Source of the DNA: Phytophthora hibernalis
Taxonomy: Eukaryota; Oomycota; Peronosporomycetes; Peronosporales; Peronosporaceae
Direction of reading: 5' to 3'
Assembly: GCA_012656075.1 (NCBI GenBank)
Contig: JAAKBF010000033.1
Span: 372,001 to 436,000 of the forward strand
DNA length: 64,000 nucleotides
The notes below the pieces were generated by a model, which saw only the letters and a program-made list of their open reading frames with translations, searched no databases and was not told the origin of the DNA. Within the stretch, counting starts at the first letter, position 1; every line of letters begins with the position of its first letter. The position numbers and the translations under genes were made by a program. Below, piece after piece: positions 34,757 through 47,127 of the stretch.

Positions 34757-36996
34757 ATGGGTCCGAGCCACGAGTTGCTGCCGCGCGCGGCGAGGACTTC
34801 CGCAAGCAGGAATACTGGGACCAGTTCTTCCAGCGGCGAGGCGAGAAGGCCTTCGAGTGGTACGGAGACTACGCGTCACTGCGCAAGGGGCTGCAGGCGC
34901 TGCTGGGGCTGCCCGATGACGCGCCAACGTCTCTGCTGCGTCGTCTCAAGGCCCAAGTGCGCGTACTGGTCGTGGGCTGCGGAAACTCGGCGCTGAGTGG
35001 GGACCTGGCGGCCGACGGCTTCTCGCAGCTACTGAGCGTGGACTTCAGTGAGCGCGTCATCGACGAGATGCGCCGCAAGCTGCCGACGCTGCGCTGGGAG
35101 GTGATGGACATGACGCACATGCAGTCGCTAGAGGACGGCAGCTTCGACCTGGTGCTGGACAAGGGCGCGCTGGACGCGCTCATGGCGGAGGACTCGGAGG
35201 AGGTGCGACAGGACGCCACCAGGATGCTGCAGGAGGTGCGGCGCGTGCTGGCGCCTGGAGGTCGCTACTGCTGCGTCACCATGGCGCAGGATTTCATCCT
35301 GCAGCATCTGCTCGGCTTCTTCAGCGCGCAGGACGACACGAGCTGGAAAGTGGGCGTGCAGGAGCTGCCGCGTGACGCGCGCAAGCCCTTCGCGCCGTTT
35401 CTTGCGGCGGCACTCAAGTGTCCCAAGGCGGACGGCAAGGCGGCCAGGACGGCGCAGTACAACAGCAAGCAGTTTGTGAGCGATGTAGGTGAGGCGCGCC
35501 AGCGCTGGCTGACCCACGAGGTGGAGGCCACGCAGTGGTTCGCTATGACGCAGGCCGCGCTGCGCCAGCTGAAGGTCGGACGACAGGAGATCGTTGAGCT
35601 TATTGCCAACGACGAAAAGGACGGACTGGGGCTTAATGGCAGCGCAGATGGACAGGTGAACCCGCGCTTCACGCTGCGACTCGTGGATTCAGTATGCGTG
35701 GACCAAACGGCAGCTGTGCGGTGTTCCTCATCCCGCAGGGCCGCGAGCACGAGTGGATGTTTTCGACCGAGGAAGGAGCCAACGAACTTGCGGCCGGAGC
35801 GGGCTTCAGCCGGCTGATTCTCGTTGCGCTTGGTCGTGGTGGCCACGCGTTCGAGAGCACTGCGAAGGTGCAGGAGGAGCTGAACGCCAAGGTGATGGAG
35901 CTGGCGCCCGACACGCTCGCTGCCGACGAGAAGATCCCTACCTGACCGTACAAGAAGGCCTGGGCGCACGCAACATTGTGCACCAGGGAACGTCTGAGCT
36001 TAGCGGTGCCTTCTTTGTGGAGGAGGTGCAGGAGGATGGCGAAACACTGCGCCGTCTTGTATTCCTTAGCAACACGAACGTTATCCAGAGTGAGGTGAAG
36101 CTGCAGGCTCGCGGAGGTGCTATGCCCACTCCCGCTGCTGTTGCTGTTGAAGCCCCTGCTGAAACTGCGAACATGACGCCTGAAGAAGCTGCTGCCGCCG
36201 CCAAGAAAAGAAAAACAACAAGAAGAAAAACCAGAAGAAGAAGAAAAAGCCCAGGCAAAGAACGCTGGCGTGGACACGTCTTACTTGGCCTTCGAGTACC
36301 ACAAGGGCATGGTCGCGGCACTGCATGCGGCCTCGCTGTCTTCCAGAACAGCACCGGATGCTCTGCACCGTACATTGGTCCTGGGTCTCGGTGGTGGCTG
36401 CCTGGCGCAGTACCTGCACGACAATGTGCCTGGAATGGATGTAACGGCGTGTGAACTAGATCCCACGATCGTGACGGTGGCCGAGCAGTACTTCGGCTTC
36501 CACCAGGATGAGCACATGCGCGTGGTGGTTGCCGATGCATTGAAATACGCGGCCGAGCAGAATACAGTATCCGACAAGCCTAGCTTCGACTCCATCATTG
36601 TGGATGTGGATGCGAAACAGCGTGATGTGGGTATGAGCTGCCCCCGTTAGCTTCGTGGAGGATGCGTTCCTAGCGCATGTCCACAGCCTGCTGGTCCCGC
36701 GCGGTGTGCTGCTCATTAACGTATCCTGCCGTGACAGCGGATTATACAAGGATATCATTGCTCGGCTACAGCGTGTGTTCGCGGGATCACGCGCAGTGTT
36801 GGCGCTGAAACCTAGTGAGCAGGACGTCAACAGTGTCGTCTTTATCCGCAAGGCTGACACGAAGGAGCTCGATGCGAAGATGCTGTTGCAGCAACTGCAC
36901 GACCAGGGGCGCCGGCGCGGCAAGGCCCAGAACACGCCGCGTTATGTCGATGATGAGCTGCGCGAGCTCATTCGCGACATCAAGATCACCAATTAG
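34757..36996 (+). CDS. METTL13/EEF1AKNMT-like dual eEF1A methyltransferase
   Basis: Two class I methyltransferase domains in one protein. The first has Tyr-Trp-Asp-Gln-Phe-Phe, then SAM motif I Val-Leu-Val-Val-Gly-Cys-Gly-Asn-Ser (about 34970) and Val-Leu-Asp-Lys-Gly-Ala-Leu-Asp-Ala. The middle has the family signature Gly-Arg-Glu-His-Glu-Trp-Met-Phe and a Lys-rich linker (36195-36260). The second has Leu-Val-Leu-Gly-Leu-Gly-Gly-Gly and Gly-Met-Ser-Cys-Pro-Pro-Leu-Ala-Phe-Val-Glu (about 36640). Length (~745 codons) fits human METTL13 (699). ATG 34757 is chosen because it gives a Met-Gly-Pro-Ser...Leu-Leu-Pro N-terminus like the family. Five one-base phase changes (about 34790, 35690, 35939, 36210 and 36640) interrupt the frame. 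Role by family: N-terminal and Lys methylation of eEF1A. Confidence 0.9.
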
Positions 36997-37069
36997 ACAG
37001 CCCACAACACGTGAACCATTTTTCTTACGACTTTTACACCATGGTCTCGAGAGCTACATAGTTCTGTGT

Positions 37070-40000
37070 CTACTTATCCCACGTACTTGGATATCGAGCA
37101 GCTTCGTCTTCCCATTCCGCGCGGAAGGTGTCGAAGCGATACAAGTTGCGCTCAGGTCTCGAGATTTTCAGATCTGTGGCAAGTGAGTAGCCGTCAGTGT
37201 TGGCCACCGCTGCAAGCTGTCGGCTGGGCGTGTGGATTGATGTCGTCCGTTTCCTCTCGCTGACGCTGGTACCGCTGCGTCTTGAAGCCGTCGCCGATGA
37301 CTCGACGTTGTAAAGCTGCACCGTACACCACACCACAGTGAGTGCTAGAACGTTGCCGTGTCGAGGGCTTCGAGATATCCCGACGACTTTCGCTGCCACT
37401 GTGCGCTCGCCTACAGCCTCTGCGCCTCCGGTGGAGCTCGTTACGGAATACACCGAAGCCTGCGCCAAGCCCGAACTTGGTCTCGAGAACCTGTCAGCAC
37501 CCGTGGTGCGGCGCATGAGGCGTTCGCAGAATAGCACGGTGTCTCCTAGAACCAGGTCTCCTTCTTCTGGTCCACATTCAACGGTGAAATAGTCGGCAGC
37601 ACCTGCAGGTCTCCGGGCTAGTCGAGCGCGACGTTGAGCGTCTTCTTTGCTGGTCGTGCACAATTGCGAGACTGTCGACTGCGCGCTTGCGATCCCATCA
37701 CTGTTGAGTGCAAACACGCGGAGGCGATAGACCGTCTCGGGTTGCAGATCACGGATGTACGCTAGTGGCTCACGGCCTTCGTACACACGGCGCCATTCGC
37801 TGGGGCCATCGTTGGAGCTTGACACTTTTGGTGCCAGTGTCTCAATGCGCTTACAGTCAACACCGTATCGCACTGCACCACCCAGTCCCGGATGCCAGCG
37901 AACCAATGCACTATCACAGCCCACATCTACTCGTCCAACACAAGTCGGTGCGCTGGGCGCCGTGCACACTGTTAGTGCCTCACTGAGTGCACTGGATGCA
38001 TGAGCACCCACGACGCGAAGACGGAAGCAATAACGTGTGTTGGGCTCCATCCCGTTGACAATTGCCGTCGCGTCAGAGCCACGGTAGCATACAAGCCGCA
38101 TTTGATCAACATTCGAGGACCCTGGTGACTGCATATCCTCTCCGTCTCGACAACCGGAGTCGCGCTTCAACACATAGTGCACGTCAGGCTGTGTCCACCA
38201 TCTAGCAAACTCAGAGAAGGAGATTTTACCATCCGAGTCAACATCAAACGCTGCCAGGTATGCAGCAAGTCGCTCTGGCGTCGGGGGCACTCCCAGTTCA
38301 CTCAGCAGTGTTTGGAACTCTGGTAGCTCAAGATACCCACTGCCGTCAACGTCATAACGATCGAATCGTGCCTTGAAGTCGACGGCTCCATCGTCGAGAC
38401 TCGTTTCCTGTGCCCACTCCTTCAGCAACCGAGACACTTGGTCATCAGAACCGTTCGGGGCTCCCAAAGCTGCGGGTGATAGACTTGGCCGCGCGTTTGC
38501 AGCGGTCCAACGTAGCTGTACGACAGCACTCTGAATCGCAGGCTCGAGCGCCGACGAGTTCACAGTCGGCGGTGCAGGTGGAGGCAGGAGTGTGTTCACG
38601 ACTACCGGTTCGCTGTGCAAGCTAGTTCGGCCCTCAGCATTCACTGCCTGCACGCGGAACTGGTACGTGCTGCCACTGTGGAGGCCTAGGACCTCAAACC
38701 TTGGTGCTGCACCGCGATAGATCTCGACATATTCACCTGCAGACTCGTTGGAGCACTGCTTGAGGATGTACCGACACGTTGAAGCGGAAGTGCTGGATTT
38801 GCTAGTTCGTTTCGAAGACTGGTGAAGCGAGCGAGAAGATGTCGAGGCACTCAGCGACCGACGTGACCTCTGTGATGGCTTCGAAGAGACTTTAGAGCCT
38901 CGAGAACTCCGTGATACCGTATCTGAGAGATCCAAAACGCCATGGAAGAAGCGTAGGAATTCGTCCCATGATATGCTTTCGTTGTCGTCCGTCTCGATGG
39001 CGTCGAACACGCTCAACGGTGGAGCTCCTGGTGCCGCATCATTTTCCGTCGTGGTCGCTGCAGCTGTGGTCTGCTGAAGAAAAGCAACGAGCTTGGGCTT
39101 ACGACGCTCGATTTCCTCCATGAACTCATCACGCGAGATACGACCATTGCCATCGGCATCAGCTTCTCGGAAGACCTCTTCCAATTCTCGTAAGCGCCGG
39201 GTGTAGTACGAAGAGCTCTCCCACGCGAGTTTGACACTGTGTGGACCGATCACAATGGCCAGTGGCTCGGGAGGTCTTGCTGGAGCTGTCACGAAATAGG
39301 AAAAAGCATAGCTACCAGCACCAAAGCCGTTGAGTGCGCGAACGCGGAAAGCGTATTTGGTATTCGGCGACAGCCCGTCACCGTGAACGAGCCACGAGGC
39401 ACACCATCGTTGTCGGAGAAGTTTTTGGGTCACGACAAATTTCGTGGTAAGCACTTACACGAAAGTTTGCTGACCCCTCCGCACCAGCAGTCTCAAGCTG
39501 GTAAAGGCCGGAGCTCCACCACGTCCAGTTTCAGGTATCTTCCATCGCAAGCGCAGTATTGTGGTCAAGTCCAGCGAGTCATCATTGTCGTCTCGCTCGA
39601 GGACAGGGATGCTTGGGGGTTGTCCGGACGTCACGAGCTCACGCAGAACATGCTGTTCACGTGGCACAGCAGACCACAGCTCGAGTTTCTTCAGGAATGG
39701 TGCGGCCTGTGTATCATCCCATTGGGCGAATGCACAGCGACGTGGAGCTACACGCCTTACAGCGATCATGTCGCTCTCGGGACAGCATGTGAACCGGCCT
39801 CCACTTTGTTCCCGCCTTCGAACATGTCCTGGCAGCTCAGCTCGGCGTCGGTGACTCGAACCTTCGGTGCCAAGCACTAACTGAAAGCCATTCAGCATAC
39901 CGCATTCATGGCAGACTGTTTCCACATACACACCGAGCTCAGTAACTGTTCCGTATCACCGCGGCACAATGCGCGGCGCTCATCGCCAAGTACAGTCAAG

Positions 40001-42374
40001 AATGCTTCGAGTTTAAGCCGCGCCGTTCCGCTGACGCCTTGGGTTTCTTCAGGGTCACCAAAAACTCAACAAGCCGCTGGGATTCCTCAGGCTGCGTCAC
40101 AACTCCAACTCCACGAAGAATTGTTGCTAACTCGCGTCCTGAGACGAAGCCATAGCGTGCTATCAACTTGGCCTCTTCCAAGTCCTCGTCAAGTTCTTCA
40201 CCATTCTCATCGATGGCATCACCGCGGGCCAAAGCCTGTTTGTGCCTTCGTGTACAGAATTCAACGCATGCTTGGCGGTAGTTCACACCTGACGGGCGAT
40301 GCAGCAGCTTCAGGAACACATCACGCAACGGTGACGACGCACAATGGACGTCACAGCTAACTGGTGCGAAACTCTCCCAGAGTGCACGACACCGTCCAGC
40401 GCCACGAAAGCCTCGGCTCCAACGCACCCACGCGTCTAGCAACGTGCGATCCACTGCCTTGAGCGCTTTACCGATCTCTTCCCAGCGCACCGTTGCTGGC
40501 GTTGCTGGCCCTGACCTGAATTCTCCTCGAAGTCGTCTTCGTAGCTGGCATTGTTGTCGATGATCGGATCACCATCCTCGCCCTCCCTCGGTGGTGGGAG
40601 GTGCTCCAAGAACTTGACAGCCTTATCTCGCATCGCCTTGTGCGCAACCCAAGCTGCATAGCTTTCACGACTCTGTTCTCGCCGGCGACGATCACCCTCC
40701 TGCTTCCCACGCATTACCGGGTTGTTGCGCCGTTCAAAGAGATATCGGTCCTTGGAAAATGGCTTCGAGTCCGGATCATCATCGTCACCTCCATTGTCCT
40801 GGTCGAAGTTGTCGCGTAGGACATGGCCTTGCTGAACGAGCAGTTGCTTACTTTTCTCCAGGTCACCACCTCGGCCTTGAAAGCCTTCGCTCATGGCGTG
40901 AACGTATTTGAGACCGCTGTTTCGCATCATTTCCGCAGTGGAGCTTGGTGGACGACAAGGTTGCTTGTGACGTACAACACCAGATCCCAGCGAGAAGTCA
41001 AACCGAGGTGCTGGGGCATCCCGAACAGTTTTTACCGTCCGTCACTCGCCTCCGGAGCTGGTAGCCGAATGCGCAGGCGGTCCTTGCGACGTACCCACGC
41101 GTTGTGTGCTACAATTCCGCCCTCAGCCTTTTCACGGGCCTCATCCTGACGAGCACTATCCACGGCTTCTGCATCTTCTTCCAACCATTGCAACATGCGC
41201 CGCACACCAATGCGATTTAAAGCTTGCATCTCCACGACTGATGTGCTTTTACCAGAGTTTTGAGCGCTGTCCGCTGCAGCAGTCAACGTCTTCTGAAGGT
41301 ATTCAGCTACGCGGAGCTGAGCTTTTGCCAGTACTTCTTGCAAAGCCCAAGGAAGAAAGCGTTCTGCTTCTTTTGGTCGGCTGTGAGCATTCGACGAGCA
41401 GCGATCTTGGCTGTATCGCCCTTTTGGGGTTTGGCTGCCGAGTGCCATTTGAGCGTCATGTAGTAAGTCGTGTTGCCGTCTTCCCTTTTGTCTTGATCCA
41501 TCATCTGCCGCGTGCCTGCAGAAAACTGCCGTGCCTCTTCTTCGGTGAGCGGTACGCGCGAGAACGTGTGGTTCTTCGTGGTCCACTTGACCCAGAGATC
41601 TCCAAGTGAGCGCACAGGACACGAGCAGGGTCGCTGAAGCTTTACACCTTCATTCGATTCCTGTACGCTGCACTGAGCCAACACGGTCTGTGCCATTCGG
41701 AAAGCCGCCGTCGTGATGCGGATATTTGTGCCATCGTCCAGACTCAGACTCTGACCTTCACCGCGTCGCACAAGCAACCCGGCAAGCTCCAGCATGCATT
41801 TTGTGCGGTCCGAAGGCTCGCTAACTGCTGCTTCATACGGTTCCAGCGCTGCTATCATCTTGGGGGATATCGCACCTGGGGTCGTCCCGACACAACGTCG
41901 GCAAAGGGTACATTTTCGTGCGGGGCACTGGCAGCGCGTGCGTTGCCTAACGACGGAATGTGCTGGTTCACGACACACGCCGGGGCAGTCGCATGCCGAT
42001 GTCTTGCCCGTCTTGAGTTGACAGTCAGTAGCTGCCAGCGCTACAGCTACTTCCAACCAAGACTCCTCACTGGTAGCTCGTGTTGTATCCAGCTGCGCTA
42101 ATGCTCGCGCCATGCGCTCATACTTGTCCTTCCGTGCCACCCACACGTCGAACTGCACCTTGCTACCCTGAGACTTGCTACTTGCACCTTTGGACTCCTG
42201 AGGTTCCATAGCACCTCGCTTCGTTTTGCCTTCAGCTTTAGCAGTCGCAGCCTCGAGCTCACGGTCTTCGTCGCCAAACGCATTGTTCTCGTACAGGTCA
42301 TCAATGCAATCATCTCTCGTGGATGAAGGAGGCCGTCTAAGCATTTGTTTGCTGGTCTGCTTTCCTGCTGCCAT
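37070..42374 (-). CDS. Large FN3 protein with EF-hand pairs nested inside FN3 domains
   Basis: The N-terminal third (42374-41030) is charged and helical, with a Cys cluster (Cys-Asp-Cys...Cys-Gln-Cys...Cys-Thr-Leu-Cys). The middle (40930-40000) is acidic and unassigned. A Cys-His-Glu-Cys segment lies near 39920, then come fibronectin-III domains. The uninterrupted 794-codon part (39454-37070) has at least four FN3 repeats with the Tyr-x-Phe-x-Val-x-Ala-x-Asn signature. EF-hand loops lie at 39160-39125, 38995-38960, 38353-38318 and 38245-38210, all with Glu at position 12. Introns and one-base losses (about 41390, 40060, 39512) join the parts; a split into two genes is possible. No signal peptide or membrane helix was seen. 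It could be a Ca2+-responsive cytoskeletal or flagellar scaffold, but I do not recognise an orthologue. Confidence 0.68.
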
Positions 42375-42612
42375 TTGATCTTGGAGTCTGCAGACACAGA
42401 CGAATAAGTAAACCGACACACCGCAGCCGACCGAATCGACAATGATATCCATGCCATCTGCGGAAGAGAGTGGGATTACACGAAACGAACCGCTGGCATG
42501 AGATCCATCCGTGGCTTGAAAATAGCAAATTGCCGATCACACCGAGCTTCCCATGCTCCCGTGTGCCGTGCCAATAGCCTCGCCAATCCAGTTTCAGTGG
42601 GTCTTGATATAT

Positions 42613-43559
42613 TTACGTCGATGAGGGCGCTAAATGCCCGTCGACTTCCTCAGCGGGCTCCGACTCGTCACTTCCATCTTCCTCTTCCTTATCACTACCT
42701 TCCTCATCGCTGCCCTCGCCTCCCTGGAAGAGGATCTCGCACACGCGCTCGTCCACCACCCACTCGTCCTCGTGCGTAGGCAGCGCCAACAAGAAGCCAA
42801 CGACATCCACGGGGTCCAGTTCCTCTTCGTCCGCTCCCATCCACGCGCCGATATCCGCCAGCACCTCGTTGTCAAAGCGGAAACCAATCATCTCCTCGCC
42901 AAAAGTCTCTTTCTCCTTCTCTTCCTTCTCGCTCTTCTCGTCTTCGTCATCCGACGGCAACTGCTGCTGGTCCTCATAGTAACTCTTGGGGTACGTGTGC
43001 TCGCACGCCATCTCAAAGTGCAGCAGTTCTCTGGGCGAGGCGTCATCGTCTCCAAAGCCACCACGACCGAAAACTTGACGAGCGTCTCCTCCTGTCCCTC
43101 CTCCTCTGCCTCCTGTCTCGCTCGCTCGAACCTGTACTTGGTGACCATCGGGCCCTTGTCCTGCGTCTTGCCAGTCGCCGATTTCTTGCGCTTCTTGCTC
43201 GGCTGCTTGCTGCTCTTCTGCTCGAGCGTCCAGCGCACGTCCGTGCCCATGACCACGTTGCGTTTGGCGTCGTAGTCGCAGCTGCAACCGTCCACCGTAA
43301 GGCGCTCAGCCAGCGTCTTGAACACGGGCGACTGCGACGTGACGCCCTGGATCAGGTCCATGGACACCGGGTGCTTCATAAGGTGCTCGCGGATGCGTGT
43401 GGTCTCGAAGGCCAGACGCGCCTGTGCACTCAGAGCGCGCAGCACGTCCAGACGCAGGGCCAAGTCGCTGCCTTCAAAGTGCTCCACGACGCGCTCAATG
43501 GCCGCGTCCACATCCGCTGCGATGCTGCTGCCGCGACGGTCGTACGCTCCGGTCGCCAT
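42613..43559 (-). CDS. Conserved-looking protein with acidic tail, unknown
   Basis: ATG at 43559, stop at 42613, ~315 codons with one phase change near 43050. The N-terminal 90 residues are helical (Ala-Ala-Ile-Glu-Arg-Val-Val-Glu-His-Phe). A Cys-Ser-Cys-Asp-Tyr-Asp segment and a Lys-rich patch (Lys-Lys-Arg-Lys-Lys, a possible nuclear signal) follow. The C-terminus is strongly acidic, with Asp-Glu-Glu-Glu-Leu-Asp-Pro-Val-Asp and a final Asp/Glu/Ser run. Domain identity is unknown. It shares a ~200-bp divergent promoter with the next gene, which is also acidic. Confidence 0.6.
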
Positions 43560-43760
43560 GGTCTCCGCTAATTGACACACTGACGTACTTGGGCAGCCAC
43601 TGAGCAGCTACCGCGGACTTTATAGAGTGAAATGGTAGGTTTTATGCAACCATTTGATACAAACGGGTGTTATTGTGCGGACTTTGTAGGAAGACTGTTA
43701 CCACCAGTCGTCCGCGACTCCATAACGGTTTTGGCCATACTGGAGGCAAGTGACTTGACG
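43560..43760. promoter_or_regulatory. Divergent promoter between two acidic-protein genes
   Basis: A 201-bp start-to-start spacer includes a TTTATAGAG stretch at 43619-43627. No initiator was assigned. Confidence 0.4.
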
Positions 43761-44279
43761 ATGGACTCGGACCACGCCATGGACGACGCGTCGGCGCCGC
43801 TCGCGCAGCAGATCTCGGCGGCAGAGTACGAGCGCCAGGCCGTGGAGTACACGACGCAGCAGGTGGCGCAGCTGAACGCGGCCGTGCGCGCGCAGCCGGA
43901 GATCGGCGCGCGCTCCGAGTTCTTCCAGGACGAGGAGAACGTGGCGAAGGGGCTGCCGGTCTTCCAGGGGACGCACACGCGCTTTGTGTACGACGAGGAG
44001 GAGGAGATCGTGGCAGCAGTGGACGTGACGCAGGAGGCGTTGAGCCACGGACCAGTGGTGCGCACAGTCGCAGAGCTGGACGAGGACGTGGACGATGAAG
44101 AAGAAGAGGAGGAAGAATACTACGAAGAGGAACAAGACGAGGCAGTGCACAACACTTTCTACAGCGCTGAGCAGCAGGAGGTGGACGTCAACGCTCTGAT
44201 GGAAGACGTGGAGATGGAGATGGCGGCTGTGGCTATTGACGAGCAGGCGCTGCTGCACACGGCGGCCCAGAGACAGTGA
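43761..44279 (+). CDS. Small acidic protein, unknown (172 aa)
   Basis: A single uninterrupted exon. ATG 43761 is preferred over the longer upstream frame because it begins the acidic Met-Asp-Ser-Asp-His sequence and follows a plausible 5' UTR. The first 100 residues are mixed helix with Gln/Ala-rich segments. A run of about 25 Glu/Asp/Tyr residues follows (about 44070-44140), then a helical tail with Asp-Val-Glu-Met-Glu-Met-Ala-Ala. It could be a histone-binding or ribosome-assembly-type acidic factor, but nothing specific is recognised. Confidence 0.62.
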   Translation: MDSDHAMDDASAPLAQQISAAEYERQAVEYTTQQVAQLNAAVRAQPEIGARSEFFQDEENVAKGLPVFQGTHTRFVYDEEEEIVAAVDVTQEALSHGPVVRTVAELDEDVDDEEEEEEEYYEEEQDEAVHNTFYSAEQQEVDVNALMEDVEMEMAAVAIDEQALLHTAAQRQ

Positions 44280-44380
44280 AGAAGGACCCATCAGTTGTAT
44301 TTTAGACCAAGGGAATCGAGGTGTGCATATCTTGTGCTGGCGGCTTTATCGACTTGTGCGCCATCTACTCTCTGGGTTGA

Positions 44381-45531
44381 CTAGAATACTTTAAACTTGG
44401 AGAGGAAGCCTGCTTTGGCCGGCGAATTGCCCGACTTCTCCGCCTTGAGTCGCTCCTTGAGCGTCTTGGCCTGCAGCTGCTGCAGGAACGCCTTGTGGTC
44501 CTGTTTGAGCACGAGCAACGTGTTCTCCTTGATGGGCTCGAACATGGCCTTGATAGGGCAGCCGAGTCGTAGCTGGACAGACTTGCGGTCAAGGTTCGTG
44601 CACGACACCTCGTACGGTGAACCCGGTGCGATGAAATACAGGTACAGGTTCCAGGCAAAGTTCTTGAGGTCGTCGGCCTTCATCTGCAGCGCCATCTCTT
44701 CGAACCGCCGGATTTGCCGCGCACACTTGAGGTTTTCTGCCTTGAATTCTGTTGAGCAAAGCACCAAGTCAGTACCATATCAAAGCATCGGTCAGGCAGT
44801 ACGAAGCAACGTACTCTTCTCAAGATAGTCGAGCATTTCGCGGAAGAGGATCTTGTCGCCAAGAATGTCGTCGAGAGAGTAGTTGGCTTTTGCGATCTTC
44901 TCGTCCGTAAGTGTTGTCACCGTGGGCATGTCGATCTGGTACGAGTTATCCGAATCAAAGACCTTCTTGACAATCATCTCGTGCACCGCGGAGACCTTCG
45001 TAGCCATCTCCGTGTATTGTTGAGCCTTGAGGAAGCGCATGAGCGTATCCTTCTGCAAGGTCTTAATTGCATCCTGCATGGCCACGTCGAAGAGTTTGCC
45101 GCGGAATTCACCAGGTCGCTTCATACGTTCCTTGGTCTGTTCCCGATCATCAGACGGCAGACTCACCTCGTTGGGGGAGTTCAACGACAAGTAGTCGGCC
45201 CAAATTTGGTCGGCCATCTCCTTGCACGACTGCACGGACTCGGGGTCGCGGAAGTCGAGCAGACCGCACTCGTCCTTGAATTTGTCGACTGCCATGAAGA
45301 AGTTGAGGTTCTCAGCGCAATACTGCACAACACATCAAGAGTCATTCGACTGTCACCATGACCAAGCTAGAATGGAGGCTATCGTACTTGTTTCTGGCAA
45401 AAGTCGAGCAGGTAGCCACAGGAAATGGGGTTGGAGATGATGTCGTCGATGACAATGTCGCGCATGTCCTTTTGGCCCTTCTCGAGCACCTTGACGAGCG
45501 TCTGGATCTCATTGCCGCCCTTCTTCGACAT
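44381..45531 (-). CDS. RGS-domain protein, apparently two RGS-like domains
   Basis: Three exons (45531-45388, 45322-44815, 44748-44381), ~340 residues; introns of 65 and 66 nt keep frame. The first RGS-like domain begins Asp-Ile-Ile-Ser-Asn-Pro, crosses intron 1, and continues Tyr-Cys-Ala-Glu-Asn-Leu-Asn-Phe-Phe-Met-Ala-Val, the helix typical of RGS folds. It ends near Thr-Leu-Met-Arg-Phe-Leu. A second region, from Ile-Leu-Phe-Arg-Glu-Met-Leu-Asp-Tyr-Leu through Tyr-Leu-Tyr-Phe-Ile-Ala-Pro-Gly-Ser to Lys-Ala-Phe-Leu-Gln, has the same helical spacing. RGS domains speed GTP hydrolysis by G-alpha subunits; whether these retain the contact residues is untested. No membrane segment is seen. Confidence 0.78.
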
Positions 45532-46070
45532 AGTTCGTCTAAATCTACTAGACCGTGAGATGGTCTTTTAGCACTAAGCTGGATGGCGAGTGAGCGACGA
45601 TTTACGCGATGTTACTTCCAGCAAGAGGCGCTAGCTGCAACTGACGCAGGCAGACGGAGAACCAGGAGTGGAGTCAAGGTGATAGGCACTTAAACGCAGT
45701 TATTTTCGTGCTCAAGCTGGCTGTGGGTTGATTTCGCTCTTTCCTCCAGCACTGAGTCATATGAAGCTCTCAGCAAGTAGCATCCCAGCATCGACCAATT
45801 TAGCTGGCAAGGACCCGGAAAACCACCTTGCCCAAGGATGATATTAACCCCACTTCAGAGTTTATTTCGAGGATGTACGACGGTCGTCTTCAAGACAGCA
45901 GCAGAGGACGTCATCATAGCCATCTCAGACTGAGAGGACAAGATACTTTTAAAATGTCAACATGTGTGTCGTCGATTATTGAAACCAAGTTCTCATAGAT
46001 TGTGAAGTCCTACGAAAAGCAACGAAGTTGTAAACGAAAGCTACTTCCGATACAAGACTTCGTCCTGTGC
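45532..46070. other. Intergenic, no gene seen
   Basis: About 540 bp between the RGS gene start and the 3' end of the left LEA-like copy. No ORF with coding character; the DNA is moderately AT-rich. Confidence 0.4.
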
Positions 46071-46864
46071 CTACGAGCTCTTCGTTGAAGTCTTGTTCGC
46101 GGTCGAGTCGTCTGGGTTGGAGCCCTGGAACGCGCTAGTCACGTAGCCCAGTGACGAGGAGACCGCCCCGTGGCGCGCTCCATCAAAGTGGGGCCGGCGT
46201 CTTGGTCGGTGATGCTGCTCTTCGTGGTCGTCTCGCTCGGCCAGACCGCTTCCGAGGCTTCCGACGCCTTGTTGGCGAGACCACCAGCCGCATCCGACAC
46301 GGCCATCTGAGCTGCCGAGGCCTGGTCTGCCATGGCCTTCTGCGTGGCGGCGAACTGGTCCTGCAGCGACTCGAAGCCGTGGAACGTCGTGTCTCGCGTG
46401 GACGTGACGAGCGACGCGATGGAGTCCTGCCAGGACGACGCGGTCTCGGAGCTGTTCTTCTTGGCGTTGTCCACACTCGAGTTGATGGAGTCGTGCACGT
46501 GCTGGTCGTAGGCCTGTGCGGACTTGCCCAGGTTGTCGAGCGCAGAGCCGGCCTGCTCCATGGAGCTCTTGGCCGAGTTGACGACCGAGTCGGACGTGTT
46601 GTTGCCGTCCGTGCGGATGTCCTCGCCCGACTTCTTGAGCGCCTCGACGGAGGCCCTGGCGCGGTCCATGGCGGCCTGGAAGTAGGACGTGGCCGACTCC
46701 TTGGACGACTTGTGCGAGTTGTCGTAGTCGGTGAACTTGCTCTTGAGCGAGTCGAGGTAGCCTGTGGCCTCGTTGGCACCGCTCTTGAGCTGTTCCTGCA
46801 GCTTGGTGAACTCGTGCTGGGTGCTGGAGGAAGAGTTGGTCGTGGACTTGTCGGAGATGGCCAT
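46071..46864 (-). CDS. LEA-like helical protein, left copy of inverted pair (family member B1)
   Basis: ATG at 46864. The first ~231 residues are identical to the copy at 48363-49151: Ser/Thr/Lys/Ala-rich, heptad-like, one uninterrupted exon, no signal peptide. A single G is missing from the run at about 46169-46172 compared with the other copy, so the frame as written ends early at 46139. Restoring phase gives the same tail and a stop at 46071, with two extra Ser codons because the duplicated block ends just before the stop. Function unknown; related in composition to the genes at 30127 and 49607. Confidence 0.72.
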
Positions 46865-47127
46865 GATGGAGTGAGTGATGGTGTTGGTTGTTGTTGCTTG
46901 TGCGTATGCGAGCGAGAGTTGAAATGAGCTGAGGTGGCGAGCGCCGGCAAAAACAATATCCGATCATTAGCGCGTGCCTACTTGTCATTACCGGTAACGT
47001 CATTTACGGGTCTGCTCGTTTTGAAGGACGCCACACAGGGAAGCCATCTTTTGGACTTTTTGTTTGGTGGCTGCAAAATGTATCACTGAGAAAGCGCGGG
47101 TCCGCTGAGAAACCAAGATGGCCGTTG
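46080..47127 (-). repeat. Left arm of ~1.05-kb inverted duplication
   Basis: The reverse complement of this segment matches 48102-49148 almost base for base: coding region, 5' UTR and upstream promoter. The few differences I saw are one substitution at 46930 and two homopolymer-length differences. The match ends 1 codon before the stop on the outer side. Confidence 0.9.
46921..46929 (-). promoter_or_regulatory. Oomycete-type initiator, left copy
   Basis: GCTCATTTC read on the minus strand, 57 nt upstream of the ATG at 46864. It matches the published oomycete initiator core (GCTCATTYY). Identical in the right copy. Confidence 0.55.

Noticed and set aside
46151..46927. 258-codon + strand ORF opposite the LEA-like copy
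   Set aside because: Antisense of the Ser/Lys-rich coding frame; identical shadow appears opposite the other arm.
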